Source: Zoogloeaceae bacterium G21618-S1
Lineage (GTDB): Bacteria; Pseudomonadota; Gammaproteobacteria; Burkholderiales; Rhodocyclaceae
Length of the DNA stretch: 64,000 bases
Direction of reading: 5' to 3'
Assembly: GCA_027214125.1 (NCBI GenBank)
Contig: JAPWHF010000003.1
Location: 300,592-364,591, forward strand
A program made the position numbers and the translations under genes. How positions within the stretch are numbered: position 1 is the stretch's first letter; each line of letters starts with the position of its first letter. The notes beneath the pieces were generated by a model. It saw only the letters and a program-made list of their open reading frames with translations. It was not told the origin of the DNA and searched no databases. This document shows, piece after piece, positions 33,173 through 42,147 of the stretch.

Positions 33173-34033
33173 ATGAGCGTGTGCTACCTCAACGGCGACT
33201 GGCTGGAACTGTCCGAAGCGCGGGTGTCGCCGATGGACCGCGGCTTCCTGTTCGGCGACGGCGCCTATGAAGTGCTGCCGGCCTATTCCGGCAAGCTGTT
33301 CCGCCTGGACGAACATCTGCGCCGCCTGGAGCAGACCCTGTCGAGCATGGGCCTGCCCAACCCGATGAGTCGGGATGAATGGCGGCAGACCCTGCGCGCC
33401 ATCGTCGAGCGCAATCCGTGGCCCGACCAGTCCATCTACCTGCAGGTGACGCGGGGCGTCGCTGAGGTGCGTACCCATGCCTATCCAGCCGAGGTGACGC
33501 CGACCGTCTTCCTGATGAGCGAAGCGCTGGTCGCACCCTCCGACGAGATGCGGGCGGCCGGCGTGGCCGCGGTCAGCTCGGCAGACTTTCGCTGGTTGCG
33601 CTGTGACCTGAAGACTGTCTCGCTACTGGCCAACTGCATGCTCAAGCAACTGGCGGCTGAAAAGGGCTGCATGGAAACCGTGCTGTTCCGCGACGGCTTC
33701 CTCACCGAAGGGGCGGCGTCGAGCATTTTCGTGGTGCACGATGGCGTGCTGCATGTGCCGCCCAAGAGCCACTTGATGCTGCCCGGCATCACCTACGATG
33801 TGGTGCTCGAGCTCGCGCGTGACCGCGGCATGCCCTGCCAGGTGCGTGAAGTGCTCGAAGAAGACGTCCGCTCGGCCGATGAGCTGTGGATGACCTCGTC
33901 GACCAAGGAAGTGTTGCCCATCACCCGCCTGGACGACCGGGCGGTTGGCAAGGGCAAGCCGGGTCCGCTGGCGGCGCAGATGTACGAGTGGTATCAGGAT
34001 TACAAGAATCAGGTGATGCGCCGTGGCGGATGA
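33173..34033 (+). CDS. dat: D-amino acid (D-alanine) aminotransferase
   Basis: 286-residue class IV PLP aminotransferase. DRGFLFGDGAYEVLPAYSGKLFRLDEHL is the fold signature. RCDLKTVSLLANCMLKQ carries the PLP lysine. FLTEGAASSIFVV includes the glutamate typical of D-amino acid transaminases. ATG 33173 has ACGGAG 7 nt upstream. It lies 13 bp after dacA and overlaps the DUF493 gene, which suggests D-Ala recovery from wall turnover. A branched-chain aminotransferase or aminodeoxychorismate lyase is less likely. Confidence 0.88.
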   Translation: MSVCYLNGDWLELSEARVSPMDRGFLFGDGAYEVLPAYSGKLFRLDEHLRRLEQTLSSMGLPNPMSRDEWRQTLRAIVERNPWPDQSIYLQVTRGVAEVRTHAYPAEVTPTVFLMSEALVAPSDEMRAAGVAAVSSADFRWLRCDLKTVSLLANCMLKQLAAEKGCMETVLFRDGFLTEGAASSIFVVHDGVLHVPPKSHLMLPGITYDVVLELARDRGMPCQVREVLEEDVRSADELWMTSSTKEVLPITRLDDRAVGKGKPGPLAAQMYEWYQDYKNQVMRRGG

Positions 34034-34295
34034 GCCCAAAACGTCGCTGATTGAATTCCCGTGCACCTTTCCGCTCAAGGTCATGGGCGTGAAGGTCGAC
34101 ACCTTCGCCCAGACCGTGGCCGAGGTGGTGCTCAAGCACGACGCCAGCTTTGACCCCGCTACCATCGAGATGCGCCCCTCCAGCAAAGGCACGTATCTGT
34201 CGCTGACTTGCACGGTGTGGGCGGTGTCGCAGCCGCAGCTCGACGACCTCTACCGCGAGCTGTCCGGCCATCCGATGGTCAAGGTGGTTTTGTAA
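34023..34295 (+). CDS. DUF493 (YbeD-like) protein
   Basis: 90 residues, matching the small alpha/beta YbeD fold ([51 protein letters not shown]). E. coli ybeD likewise lies between dacA and lipB. The start overlaps the aminotransferase by 11 bp. A link to lipoate metabolism is suggested only by neighbourhood. Confidence 0.92.
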   Translation: MADEPKTSLIEFPCTFPLKVMGVKVDTFAQTVAEVVLKHDASFDPATIEMRPSSKGTYLSLTCTVWAVSQPQLDDLYRELSGHPMVKVVL

Positions 34296-34299
34296 GCTC

Positions 34300-34950
34300 A
34301 TGACGACGGTCAGCTGTGTGCGGCGCGATCTCGGCCGCGTCCCCTACGAGCCCACCTGGCGACAGATGCAGGCGCTCAACGACGCGCGCGACGCGAGCTC
34401 GCCGGACGAGTTGTGGGTGCTCGAGCACCCACCGGTCTACACCCTCGGCATGGCCGGCAAGCCCGAGCACCTGCTGTGCGAGACCGACATCCCCATGGTG
34501 CGCATCGACCGTGGCGGCCAGATCACCTATCACGGCCCCGGCCAGATCGTGGTCTACCTGCTCATTGACCTGCGTCGGCGTGGCCTGAAGGTGCGCGAAA
34601 TGGTGCATTTGATGGAGCAGGCACTGATCGACACCCTGGCCGATGACGGCCTCGCCGCCGAGCGCCAGGCAGGCGCGCCCGGGGTGTATATCGGTGGCGC
34701 CAAGGTCGCCGCACTCGGCCTGCGCGTCAAGAACGGCTGTAGCTACCACGGCTTGAGTCTCAATGTCGATATGGACTTGACACCATTTACCTGGATCAAC
34801 CCTTGCGGCTATAGTGGCCTGCAAACCACCCAGCTTCGCGATCTGGGCGTCGACACCGCGCAAGCCGTCGTCGCCGATCGCCTGATTGCCCATTTAGAAC
34901 GCCTGTTGCCGCCGCTGCGGTCGGGCCGCCTGGATTCAACGCCCGACTGA
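34300..34950 (+). CDS. lipB: Octanoyltransferase LipB
   Basis: 216 residues. Transfers octanoate from acyl carrier protein to lipoyl domains. [18 protein letters not shown] is the signature. The catalytic lysine lies in [24 protein letters not shown], and the thiol in [10 protein letters not shown]. It is 4 bp after the DUF493 gene. Confidence 0.96.
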   Translation: MTTVSCVRRDLGRVPYEPTWRQMQALNDARDASSPDELWVLEHPPVYTLGMAGKPEHLLCETDIPMVRIDRGGQITYHGPGQIVVYLLIDLRRRGLKVREMVHLMEQALIDTLADDGLAAERQAGAPGVYIGGAKVAALGLRVKNGCSYHGLSLNVDMDLTPFTWINPCGYSGLQTTQLRDLGVDTAQAVVADRLIAHLERLLPPLRSGRLDSTPD

Positions 34951-34980
34951 AGGCGTGATGTACCAATGAAGGAAACCCCC

Positions 34981-35928
34981 ATGGAAACCCCCTCCCGCAA
35001 ACAGCGCGGTGCCGAAAAAACGGCCCGCATCCCGATCAAGATCGTGCCCGCCGAGCGCCTGCGCAAACCCGAGTGGATTCGCATCAAGCTCGGTAGCGGT
35101 GAAGAGGTCGAGCGCTTCAACGAGATCAAGGCCACGCTGCGCGACCAAAAGCTGCACACCGTCTGCGAAGAAGCCTCCTGCCCGAACATCCATGAATGTT
35201 TCGGCAAGGGCACGGCCACTTTCATGATCATGGGCGACATCTGTACACGTCGCTGCCCCTTCTGCGACGTGGGCCATGGTCGCCCCGATCCGCTCAACGC
35301 CGAAGAACCCAAAGACCTGGCCAGCACCGTGGCCGCTATGCGCCTCAACTATGTGGTGGTCACCTCGGTCGACCGCGACGATCTGCGCGACGGCGGTGCC
35401 CAGCACTTTGTCGAGTGCATCCGCGCCGTGCGCGAAGCCTCGCCGAAAACCAGCATCGAAGTGCTGGTGCCCGATTTCCGTGGTCGCATGGACATCGCCC
35501 TCGAAATCTTCGATCAGGCGCCGCCCGACGTCATGAACCACAACCTCGAGACCGTGCCCCGCCTCTACAAACAGGCGCGTCCCGGTTCCGACTACGCCTA
35601 CTCGCTCGAGTTGCTCAAGCAGTTCAAGGCGCGCCACCCCGAGGTGCCGACCAAATCCGGCCTGATGGTCGGCCTGGGCGAGACGGATGACGAGATCCTC
35701 GAAGTGATGCGCGATCTGCGTGCGCACGATGTCGAGATGCTCACCATCGGCCAATACCTGCAGCCGTCCAACGGGCACCTGCCGGTCTTGCGCTATGTGC
35801 ACCCCGACACCTTCAAGATGTTCGAAACCGAGGCGCTCAAGATGGGCTTCAAGAACGCCGCGTGTGGCCCGATGGTGCGCTCCTCCTACTGGGCCGATCA
35901 GCAAGCCCACGGTGCTGGCGTCGTCTGA
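34981..35928 (+). CDS. lipA: Lipoyl synthase LipA
   Basis: Radical SAM enzyme inserting two sulfurs into octanoyl chains. 315 residues. [13 protein letters not shown] binds the auxiliary 4Fe-4S cluster and [10 protein letters not shown] (CxxxCxxC) the SAM cluster. [11 protein letters not shown] near the end holds the conserved RSSY serine. Two ATGs compete (34966, 34981). The second has AAGGAA 6 nt upstream and is preferred. Confidence 0.96.
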   Translation: METPSRKQRGAEKTARIPIKIVPAERLRKPEWIRIKLGSGEEVERFNEIKATLRDQKLHTVCEEASCPNIHECFGKGTATFMIMGDICTRRCPFCDVGHGRPDPLNAEEPKDLASTVAAMRLNYVVVTSVDRDDLRDGGAQHFVECIRAVREASPKTSIEVLVPDFRGRMDIALEIFDQAPPDVMNHNLETVPRLYKQARPGSDYAYSLELLKQFKARHPEVPTKSGLMVGLGETDDEILEVMRDLRAHDVEMLTIGQYLQPSNGHLPVLRYVHPDTFKMFETEALKMGFKNAACGPMVRSSYWADQQAHGAGVV

Positions 35929-36202
35929 TCGCCCGACGGGCGGGTCAGCCGCGCTGACCCGTCTGCGCAATCTGGGGCCGGCGTCGGCCCGAATGCTCGC
36001 TTCGGCGGGCATTTTTTCCGTCGCGTCCCTGCAAACGCTGGGCACGGTGGCGGCATTTCGGCGCGTGCAGGCGTCGGTGCCCGGCGCCTCTCTCAATCTG
36101 TTGTGGGCGATCGAAGGTGCGCTGACCGATCGCCCCTGGCAGGACGTGGCGCGCACCGAGCGCCTGCGCCTGCTGCTGGCGCTCGACGATGCCACCAATT
36201 GA
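35912..36202 (+). CDS. TfoX C-terminal domain protein
   Basis: 96 residues from a GTG at 35912 that overlaps the lipA 3' end by 17 bp. [17 protein letters not shown] and [33 protein letters not shown] match the helix-hairpin-helix-like C-terminal domain of TfoX/Sxy. The N-terminal TfoX domain is absent, as in many stand-alone versions. No clear ribosome site; translation is probably coupled to lipA. Confidence 0.75.
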   Translation: MLASSDRPTGGSAALTRLRNLGPASARMLASAGIFSVASLQTLGTVAAFRRVQASVPGASLNLLWAIEGALTDRPWQDVARTERLRLLLALDDATN

Positions 36203-36284
36203 AAACATGCGTGAGCGATGCCCGCCGGGCCCGTCCGCCGGTGCTACATTGCCCGTTCAAGGAAGGCATCCATGGAGACTCCCT

Positions 36285-36968
36285 ATGCGAACACTGATTC
36301 GAACACTGGCCCTGCTGGCCATTGCCTTGCCGGCCTGGGCCGGCGGCCTCGACGGCCTTACCAATAGTCAGGCCACCTCGGGCCTGCGTGAAGCGCTCGA
36401 CCAGGGCGCCCGCGCCGCGGTCAGCCAGCTGGGCCAGAACGGCGGTTTTCTGAATAACCCCAAAGTCCGCATCCCGCTGCCCGGCGTGCTCGAAAAAGCC
36501 AAGCCGATTCTGAGCATGCTCGGTCGTGGCAAGGACATGGACAAGCTCGAAACCGCCATGAACCAGGCCGCCGAAGCGGCCGTGCCCGAAGCCAAAACCC
36601 TGCTCGTCGATGCGGTCAAGCAGATGAGCGTGGAGGACGCGAAGAACATCCTCACCGGCGGTGAAGATTCGGTGACCCGTTACTTTGAGTCCAAAACCCG
36701 CGAGGCGCTGACCGGCCGCTTCATGCCGGTGGTCACCGAGCAGACCAATCGCCTGTCCTTGGCCAAGCAGTACAACAAGCTGGCCGACAAGGCGAGCGCC
36801 ACCGGTCTGCTCGAAGGCAATGAGGCCTCAGTCGAGCAATACGTGACCGCCAAGGCGCTCGACGGGCTTTACCTCACCATCGCCGAGCAGGAGCGCGCGA
36901 TTCGGCAGAACCCCATGCAAGCCGCCGGCTCGCTGGCCAAGCAGGTGTTTGGCGCCCTCGGTCGCTAG
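36285..36968 (+). CDS. DUF4197 domain secreted protein
   Basis: 227 residues with a signal peptide ending PAWA. GLREALDQGARAAVSQLGQNGGFLNNPKVRIPLP and SVEQYVTAKALDGLYLTIAEQERAIRQNP are DUF4197 hallmarks. GGAG about 8 nt upstream supports the ATG at 36285. Function unknown; the protein is probably periplasmic. It converges on the YIP1-like gene. Confidence 0.87.
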   Translation: MRTLIRTLALLAIALPAWAGGLDGLTNSQATSGLREALDQGARAAVSQLGQNGGFLNNPKVRIPLPGVLEKAKPILSMLGRGKDMDKLETAMNQAAEAAVPEAKTLLVDAVKQMSVEDAKNILTGGEDSVTRYFESKTREALTGRFMPVVTEQTNRLSLAKQYNKLADKASATGLLEGNEASVEQYVTAKALDGLYLTIAEQERAIRQNPMQAAGSLAKQVFGALGR

Positions 36969-36996
36969 ATACGGCAGCTGCTGTCGTGCGTCAGCG

Positions 36997-37587
36997 TCAA
37001 CCCAGGATGGCGCTGACGATCAGGGCCATCATCATCACCAGGCCAATCCAGGCGGCGACGCCGACCAGCGTGATGCGGTTGGCCACGCCATGTGCCAGGT
37101 GACTGTCGCTCACATGCAGCAAGGGGCCGACGCCGTGGCGAATGAGCGCCACCGTGCCCACCCAGGCCAATGCGCCAACCGCCAGGTTGAACCACAGGCT
37201 CGGCACCAGTAGCGCCAGCGACGCGAGCCACAGCGGGACTGGCGCGATCGCCGCCAGCGAGAAGCTCTGGGCGAAGCCGGGACGGTCCGTTCTGGCCTGG
37301 GTGATTTGCCGGATCAGGTCGGCCATCATGAACACCATGGCCACTTCGACGACAAAGAACACGCCGCCGACGACCAAGGCCTCGATAAGGCCCAGAGGCG
37401 GTTCGAGTAACGGAAAGACCTGGCCGGGGTGGGCCATGTTGGCGTAGGCGTACATCAGCGGTGGCAGCAGCGATAGCGGCATGACCACCGCCAGCAGCAT
37501 CTTGTTAACGCCCGGATGCATGCGTTCGACATCGCGCCAGCCGTCGGTCTCCGAGACCAGCATGCGGGGAAGATTGATGAGTGTCAT
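36997..37587 (-). CDS. YIP1-family inner-membrane protein
   Basis: 196 residues with five predicted membrane helices. The N-terminal LINLPRMLVSETDGWRDVERMHPGVNKMLLAVVMPLSLLPPLMYAYA is followed by four more hydrophobic runs, fitting the Yip1 family. ATG 37587 has AAGGAGGA 7 nt upstream, a strong site; a 67-residue upstream extension is not supported. Function unknown. Confidence 0.8.
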   Translation of the reverse strand: MTLINLPRMLVSETDGWRDVERMHPGVNKMLLAVVMPLSLLPPLMYAYANMAHPGQVFPLLEPPLGLIEALVVGGVFFVVEVAMVFMMADLIRQITQARTDRPGFAQSFSLAAIAPVPLWLASLALLVPSLWFNLAVGALAWVGTVALIRHGVGPLLHVSDSHLAHGVANRITLVGVAAWIGLVMMMALIVSAILG

Positions 37588-37721
37588 GGTCGTCCTCCTT
37601 GAAAGGTGGCGCCGACCCGTCGCCGGCGCCGGGTGCATGACACTAGTGAGACCGATGGCGCGCGCAGAGGTTCGTGTCCGTCCCCTGGTCGGCCGGGCGG
37701 GCGCGGCGCCCCGGCTCAGCG

Positions 37722-37765
37722 TAAAATGTGCCCTGCGCCGCCCCGTCCGGGCGGCGCCGTTTTTC
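37722..37765 (+). promoter_or_regulatory. rep leader: candidate -10 and terminator-like hairpin
   Basis: TAAAAT (37722-37727) may be a -10 box. Just downstream a 9-bp all-GC stem (37735-37743 with 37749-37757, 5-nt loop) is followed by CG and five T residues (37760-37764). That is the layout of an intrinsic terminator, but it lies 14 nt before the rep ATG in the plus direction. No plus-strand gene lies immediately upstream, so attenuation of rep is possible. Confidence 0.5.
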
Positions 37766-37778
37766 ATTCTCAGGCCCC

Positions 37779-39767
37779 ATGTCCGCACATCTCAACGCCC
37801 CCCAGCGCGAAGCGATCCGCTACCTCGACGGCCCCTGCCTGGTGCTCGCCGGCGCCGGCAGCGGCAAGACGCGGGTGATCACGCAGAAGATCGCCCACCT
37901 GGTCGAGACCTGCGACTTCAGTCCCACCAACATCGCCGCCATCACCTTCACCAACAAGGCCGCCAAGGAAATGCAGGAGCGGGTCGGTGGCCTGCTCGGC
38001 GGCGGCAAGGCCAAGGGGCTGACGGTGTGCACCTTTCACGCGCTGGGTGTGCGCATGGTGCGGCAGGAGGCCAAGCATTGCGGGCTCAAGCCGCAGTTCT
38101 CGATTCTCGATGCGGCCGATGCCAACCAGATCATCGCTGACCTCGTCGCCGACGCCGACCGCGCCTACGCGCGCTCGCTGCAATGGGTCATCTCCGGCTG
38201 GAAGAACGCCATGATCCCGCCCGAAGAGGCGGTCAAGCTGGCCAATGATGATGTGTCTGCCGCCGCCGCGAAGGTCTATGGCGAATACGAGCGCACCTTG
38301 CGCGCTTATCAGGCCGTCGACTTCGACGACCTGATCGGCCTGCCGGTGCGTCTGCTCGAAGAAAATGACGAGGTGCGCGAGCGCTGGCAGAACCGCCTGC
38401 GCTACCTGCTGATCGATGAATACCAGGACACCAACCGCGCCCAGTATCGCCTGCTGCGCCAGCTCTCGGGCGCGCGCGGGGCCTTCACCGCGGTGGGCGA
38501 CGACGACCAGGCCATCTATGCCTGGCGCGGCGCCGACGTCGAAAACCTGAACCTGCTGCAGACCGACTATCCGCGTCTCAAGGTCATCAAGCTGGAGCAG
38601 AACTACCGCTCCAGTGCGCGCATTCTCGGCGCGGCCAACACGCTCATTGCCAACAATGAGAAGCTGTTCGAGAAGAAGTTGTGGTCCGACCACGGCCCCG
38701 GCGAGCCCATCCGCGTGGTCGCCTCGCGCGACCCGGAAGCCGAAGCGCAGCTGGTGGCCATGCGTATCCAGGCGCATCGCTTCGAGTTCAAGACGAAGTT
38801 CTCGGACTACGCCATCCTCTACCGCGGCAACCACCAGGCGCGCCTGTTCGAGAAGCAGCTGCGCAACAACAAGATTCCGTATGTCATCTCTGGCGGCCAG
38901 TCCTTCTTCGACAAGGCCGAGATCCGCGACCTGATCAGCTACCTGCGCGTGATGGTCAATGGCGATGATGATCTCGCCTTCATCCGCGCCATCACCACGC
39001 CGCGTCGAGGCGTGGGCGCCGGCACCATCGAAGCCCTCGGCCGTTATGCTGGCCAGCGCCATGTGAGCCTGTTTGAAGCCGCTTTCGAAGAGGGCGCGGC
39101 CCACCATCTCAACACCCGCCAGCTCGAATCGGTGCAGGAATTCGGCCAGTTCATCAACAAACTCGCCCATCGCGCCGAGCACGAAAGCGCCGCCAAGGTG
39201 CTCGAATCCCTGCTGCACGAGATCAATTACGAAGGCTGGCTGCTCGGCAGCTTCGACACCCGCGAAGCCGAAAGCAAGTGGAGCAACGTGCGCGACTTTG
39301 TCGAATGGCTGGGCGGCAAGGGCGAGAAAGACGGCAAGAACCTGCTCGAACTCACCCAGACCATCGCCCTCATCTCCATGCTCGACAAGAACGATGAGGA
39401 ATTCGACGGTGTGCAACTGGCCACGCTCCACGCCTCAAAAGGGCTGGAGTTCAAGCACGTCTTCCTGATAGGCGTCGAAGAAGGCCTGCTGCCGCACCAA
39501 TCCGCGCTGGACGAAGGCAACCTCGCCGAAGAGCGCCGCCTGATGTACGTCGGCATTACCCGCGCCCAGCGCTCGCTCACCGTCACCTGGTGCGAACGCC
39601 GCAAAGCCGGGCCCGATGTGCGTGTCTGCGAAGCCTCGCGTTTTATCGCCGAGATGGGCGAAGGCATCGCCGTGGCCAAGAAGAATGACGCGCCGGTGAG
39701 CCAGGGCGAGGGGCGGGAACGGTTGGCGAATTTGCGGGCGTTGCTGGGGAACAAGCCCGGCGCATGA
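37779..39767 (+). CDS. rep: ATP-dependent DNA helicase Rep (UvrD/Rep family)
   Basis: 662-residue superfamily 1A helicase. Q motif LNAPQREAI, Walker A AGAGSGKT (24-31), motif II DEYQDTNRAQY, III VGDDDQAIYAWRGAD, IV LEQNYRSS, V TLHASKGLEFKHVF and VI RRLMYVGITRAQ are all present. Length and DDQAIYAWRGA wording favour Rep over UvrD or PcrA. The start is the ATG at 37779 (MSAHLNAPQ). Confidence 0.94.
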   Translation: MSAHLNAPQREAIRYLDGPCLVLAGAGSGKTRVITQKIAHLVETCDFSPTNIAAITFTNKAAKEMQERVGGLLGGGKAKGLTVCTFHALGVRMVRQEAKHCGLKPQFSILDAADANQIIADLVADADRAYARSLQWVISGWKNAMIPPEEAVKLANDDVSAAAAKVYGEYERTLRAYQAVDFDDLIGLPVRLLEENDEVRERWQNRLRYLLIDEYQDTNRAQYRLLRQLSGARGAFTAVGDDDQAIYAWRGADVENLNLLQTDYPRLKVIKLEQNYRSSARILGAANTLIANNEKLFEKKLWSDHGPGEPIRVVASRDPEAEAQLVAMRIQAHRFEFKTKFSDYAILYRGNHQARLFEKQLRNNKIPYVISGGQSFFDKAEIRDLISYLRVMVNGDDDLAFIRAITTPRRGVGAGTIEALGRYAGQRHVSLFEAAFEEGAAHHLNTRQLESVQEFGQFINKLAHRAEHESAAKVLESLLHEINYEGWLLGSFDTREAESKWSNVRDFVEWLGGKGEKDGKNLLELTQTIALISMLDKNDEEFDGVQLATLHASKGLEFKHVFLIGVEEGLLPHQSALDEGNLAEERRLMYVGITRAQRSLTVTWCERRKAGPDVRVCEASRFIAEMGEGIAVAKKNDAPVSQGEGRERLANLRALLGNKPGA

Positions 39768-39908
39768 GGCGGTGACCGACCGCTCTGGACGTCGCGTGCG
39801 CAGCCAACTGTCTAGACATCCGGGTGGGAATTCGCAGATCGATTTTCTGTCAGAATGCGCAAGGCTTGTCGCGCACCGTTTTGTGCGCGCGGCATCTGGA
39901 GAGTTTTG

Positions 39909-40520
39909 ATGTTTGCTCGCTGGTTCCTGTTGCTGATTTGTTTGCTGTCTTTGAATGGCTGCGCGACATCGGCTTTCCGGCAGTCCTGGAGCGCGCCGGA
40001 TGCACAGGCGCATCCGTTGGGAAAAACAGTTGCGTTAGCGATGTTGCCGGTCGAGGCCGACCGGCGGCGATCGGAGGATTTGTTTGCGCAAGTGCTGGCG
40101 CCGGCGATGGATGTGACGGCCGGCTACGCTGTCGTGGCCGAGGCGCTGCCGGACGCGCCGGCGCTGGCCAGGGCCAAGGCGCAGGCGTCGCAGCTTGGCT
40201 ATGGCTCGGCGCTGGTGATGAAGGTGGTATCTACGCGTGATGAGCTGGTTTACCAGCCCGGCGTAAATCCGTTTTTTGGTCCGGGTTTTGGTTACTACGG
40301 GCGCCGCGGCTACATCGGTCATCCGTTCATGATGGATCCGGGCTATTACGAGAAGGTGCGCGTCGCGGTGGTGGAGCTGAGTCTGTATGCGTTGCGCGGC
40401 GACCATCTGCTGTGGACGGCAAGTACCGAGGTGCTCGACTCGAACCGGCTGGATCGTGTCGTGCGCACACTGGCGGATGCGATGTTGAAAGACCTGCTGG
40501 CCAAGGGCGTATTACCCTGA
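39909..40520 (+). CDS. Putative DUF4136-like lipoprotein
   Basis: 203 residues with lipobox SLNGC (Cys18). The mature part begins with a beta strand and FRQSWSAPDAQ. A Gly/Tyr/Phe-rich loop (NPFFGPGFGYYGRRGYIGH) precedes VRVAVVELSLYALRGDHLLWTASTEVL and a C-terminal helix. The arrangement resembles outer-membrane lipoproteins of the DUF4136 type, but I am not certain. GGAG precedes the ATG at 39909. Confidence 0.75.
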   Translation: MFARWFLLLICLLSLNGCATSAFRQSWSAPDAQAHPLGKTVALAMLPVEADRRRSEDLFAQVLAPAMDVTAGYAVVAEALPDAPALARAKAQASQLGYGSALVMKVVSTRDELVYQPGVNPFFGPGFGYYGRRGYIGHPFMMDPGYYEKVRVAVVELSLYALRGDHLLWTASTEVLDSNRLDRVVRTLADAMLKDLLAKGVLP

Positions 40521-40603
40521 GCGTTGTTGCCCCCCTGAATCTTATCGTTCCGCGTCCCGGCGGAAACGACGCCGGTCGGCCGCCGGGTGAGGGCCAACCA
40601 GCG

Positions 40604-40629
40604 GGGGGGCACACCGAAATGCGCCCCCT
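40604..40629. terminator. Possible hairpin terminator after livF
   Basis: GGGGGCACA (40605-40613) pairs with TGCGCCCCC (40620-40628) around a 6-nt loop, with one wobble. It lies 25 bp past the livF stop (minus) and 84 bp past the lipoprotein stop (plus), between the convergent genes. There is no U run, so termination is uncertain. Confidence 0.4.
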
Positions 40630-40652
40630 ACTCGTTTAACGGGTAGCCGGGA

Positions 40653-41381
40653 TTACTCGCCCAGATACGCGGCACGCACCTTCGGGTCGGCCAGCAATTC
40701 CTGGCCGGTGCCGGTGAGGGTGAGCTTGCCGCTTTCCATCACGTAGCCACGCTGGGCAAACTCGAGCGCCAGGTTGGCGTTCTGTTCGACCAGCAAAATG
40801 GTGACGCCTTCGTCCTTGACCGTCTGTACCACTTCGAAGATTTTCTCGACCACCAGGGGGGCGAGGCCCATGGAGGGCTCGTCAAGCAGCAGCAGCTTGG
40901 GCTGGGAGAGCAGCGCACGGCCGATGGCGACCATTTGCTGCTCGCCGCCCGACAAGGTGCCGGCGACCTGCGCCAGGCGTTCCTTGACGCGCGGCAGCAT
41001 GGTGTAGACCCGCTCGAGATCGGCTTCGATGCCAGCGGTATCGTTGCGGATGTAGGCACCCATGCGCAGATTTTCTTCGACCGTCAGGCGGGTGAAGATG
41101 CCGCGGCCCTCGGGCACCAGCGCGATGCCTTTGCGCAGGCGCTTGTGGGTGGGCATGGCGCCGATGTCTTCACCGTCGTAGGTGATGGTGCCGCTGGCCA
41201 CGCCGAGTGTGCCGGAAATGGCGTTGAGCGTGGTGGTTTTGCCGGCGCCGTTGGCGCCGATCAGGCACACCATTTCGCCCTTGTAGAGCTCGAGGCTGAC
41301 GCCCTTGACGGCTTGGATGCCGCCGTAGGATATCTTGATGTCGTCGAGCTGAAGCAGCGGAGACGCGGGGTTAGTGTGCAT
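40653..41381 (-). CDS. livF: Branched-chain amino acid ABC transporter ATPase LivF
   Basis: 242 residues. Walker A GANGAGKTTT, signature LSGGEQQMVAIGRALL, Walker B LLLLDEPSMGLAP and switch LLVEQNANLAL. The wording LSGGEQQM with SYGGIQAVKGVSLEL is typical of LivF. The start overlaps livG by 11 bp. It is the last gene of the operon. Confidence 0.95.
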   Translation of the reverse strand: MHTNPASPLLQLDDIKISYGGIQAVKGVSLELYKGEMVCLIGANGAGKTTTLNAISGTLGVASGTITYDGEDIGAMPTHKRLRKGIALVPEGRGIFTRLTVEENLRMGAYIRNDTAGIEADLERVYTMLPRVKERLAQVAGTLSGGEQQMVAIGRALLSQPKLLLLDEPSMGLAPLVVEKIFEVVQTVKDEGVTILLVEQNANLALEFAQRGYVMESGKLTLTGTGQELLADPKVRAAYLGE

Positions 41382-42147
41382 GCTTGGGTCCTCCCAGGTA
41401 GGCGCTGATCACCGCGTCGTTTTTCTGAACCACGGCAGGCACGTCTTCGGCGATCTTCTTGCCGAAGTCGAGCACCGCCACCCGGTCACATAAACCCATC
41501 ACCAGCTTGACGTCGTGCTCGATGAGCAGCACGGTGATGCCGTCGTGGCGGATCTGCTCGATCAGGACCTTGAGCTGGCTGGTTTCGGTCGCGTTCATGC
41601 CGGCGGCGGGTTCGTCCAGCGCCAGCAGTTGCGGTTCGGAGGCCAACGCACGGGCAATCTCGAGGCGACGCTGGTCGCCATAGGAGAGGCTCTTGCAGAT
41701 GGTGTGGGCGAAGCGCTCGATGCCGACATACTTGAGCAGTTCAAATGCGCGCTCTGTGGTCAGGCGTTCTTCCTCGATGGCGTGTTTGCTCTGAGTCAGG
41801 ATGCCCCACAGCCCGGCCTTGGTGCGGATGTGATGGCCGGCCATGACGTTTTCGAGCGCGGTTAGCTGACCGAACAGCCGGATGTTCTGGAAGGTGCGGG
41901 CGATACCCTGCTGCACTACCAGATGTGGTTTGCCGGTCGGCAGCTCGGTGCCGTTGAAGACGAATTCGCCGTCATCGGGGATGTAGGCGCCGGTCAGCAC
42001 GTTGAAGAAAGTGGTCTTGCCGGCGCCGTTCGGGCCGATCAGGCCATAGACCTCGCCTTTGTTGATGGTCAGCGAGACATCGGACAGGGCGGTCAGACCG
42101 CCGAAGCGTTTGCCCACACCGCGGGCTTCAAGCAACTTGATCATCAA
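41371..42147 (-). CDS. livG: Branched-chain amino acid ABC transporter ATPase LivG
   Basis: 258 residues. Walker A GPNGAGKTTFFN, the long LivG-type insert with QGIARTFQNIRLFGQLTALENVMAGHH, signature LSYGDQRRLEIARAL, Walker B LLALDEPAAGMN and switch LLIEHDVKLVMGL. It overlaps livM by 4 bp (ATGA). Confidence 0.96.
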   Translation of the reverse strand: MMIKLLEARGVGKRFGGLTALSDVSLTINKGEVYGLIGPNGAGKTTFFNVLTGAYIPDDGEFVFNGTELPTGKPHLVVQQGIARTFQNIRLFGQLTALENVMAGHHIRTKAGLWGILTQSKHAIEEERLTTERAFELLKYVGIERFAHTICKSLSYGDQRRLEIARALASEPQLLALDEPAAGMNATETSQLKVLIEQIRHDGITVLLIEHDVKLVMGLCDRVAVLDFGKKIAEDVPAVVQKNDAVISAYLGGPKHAH

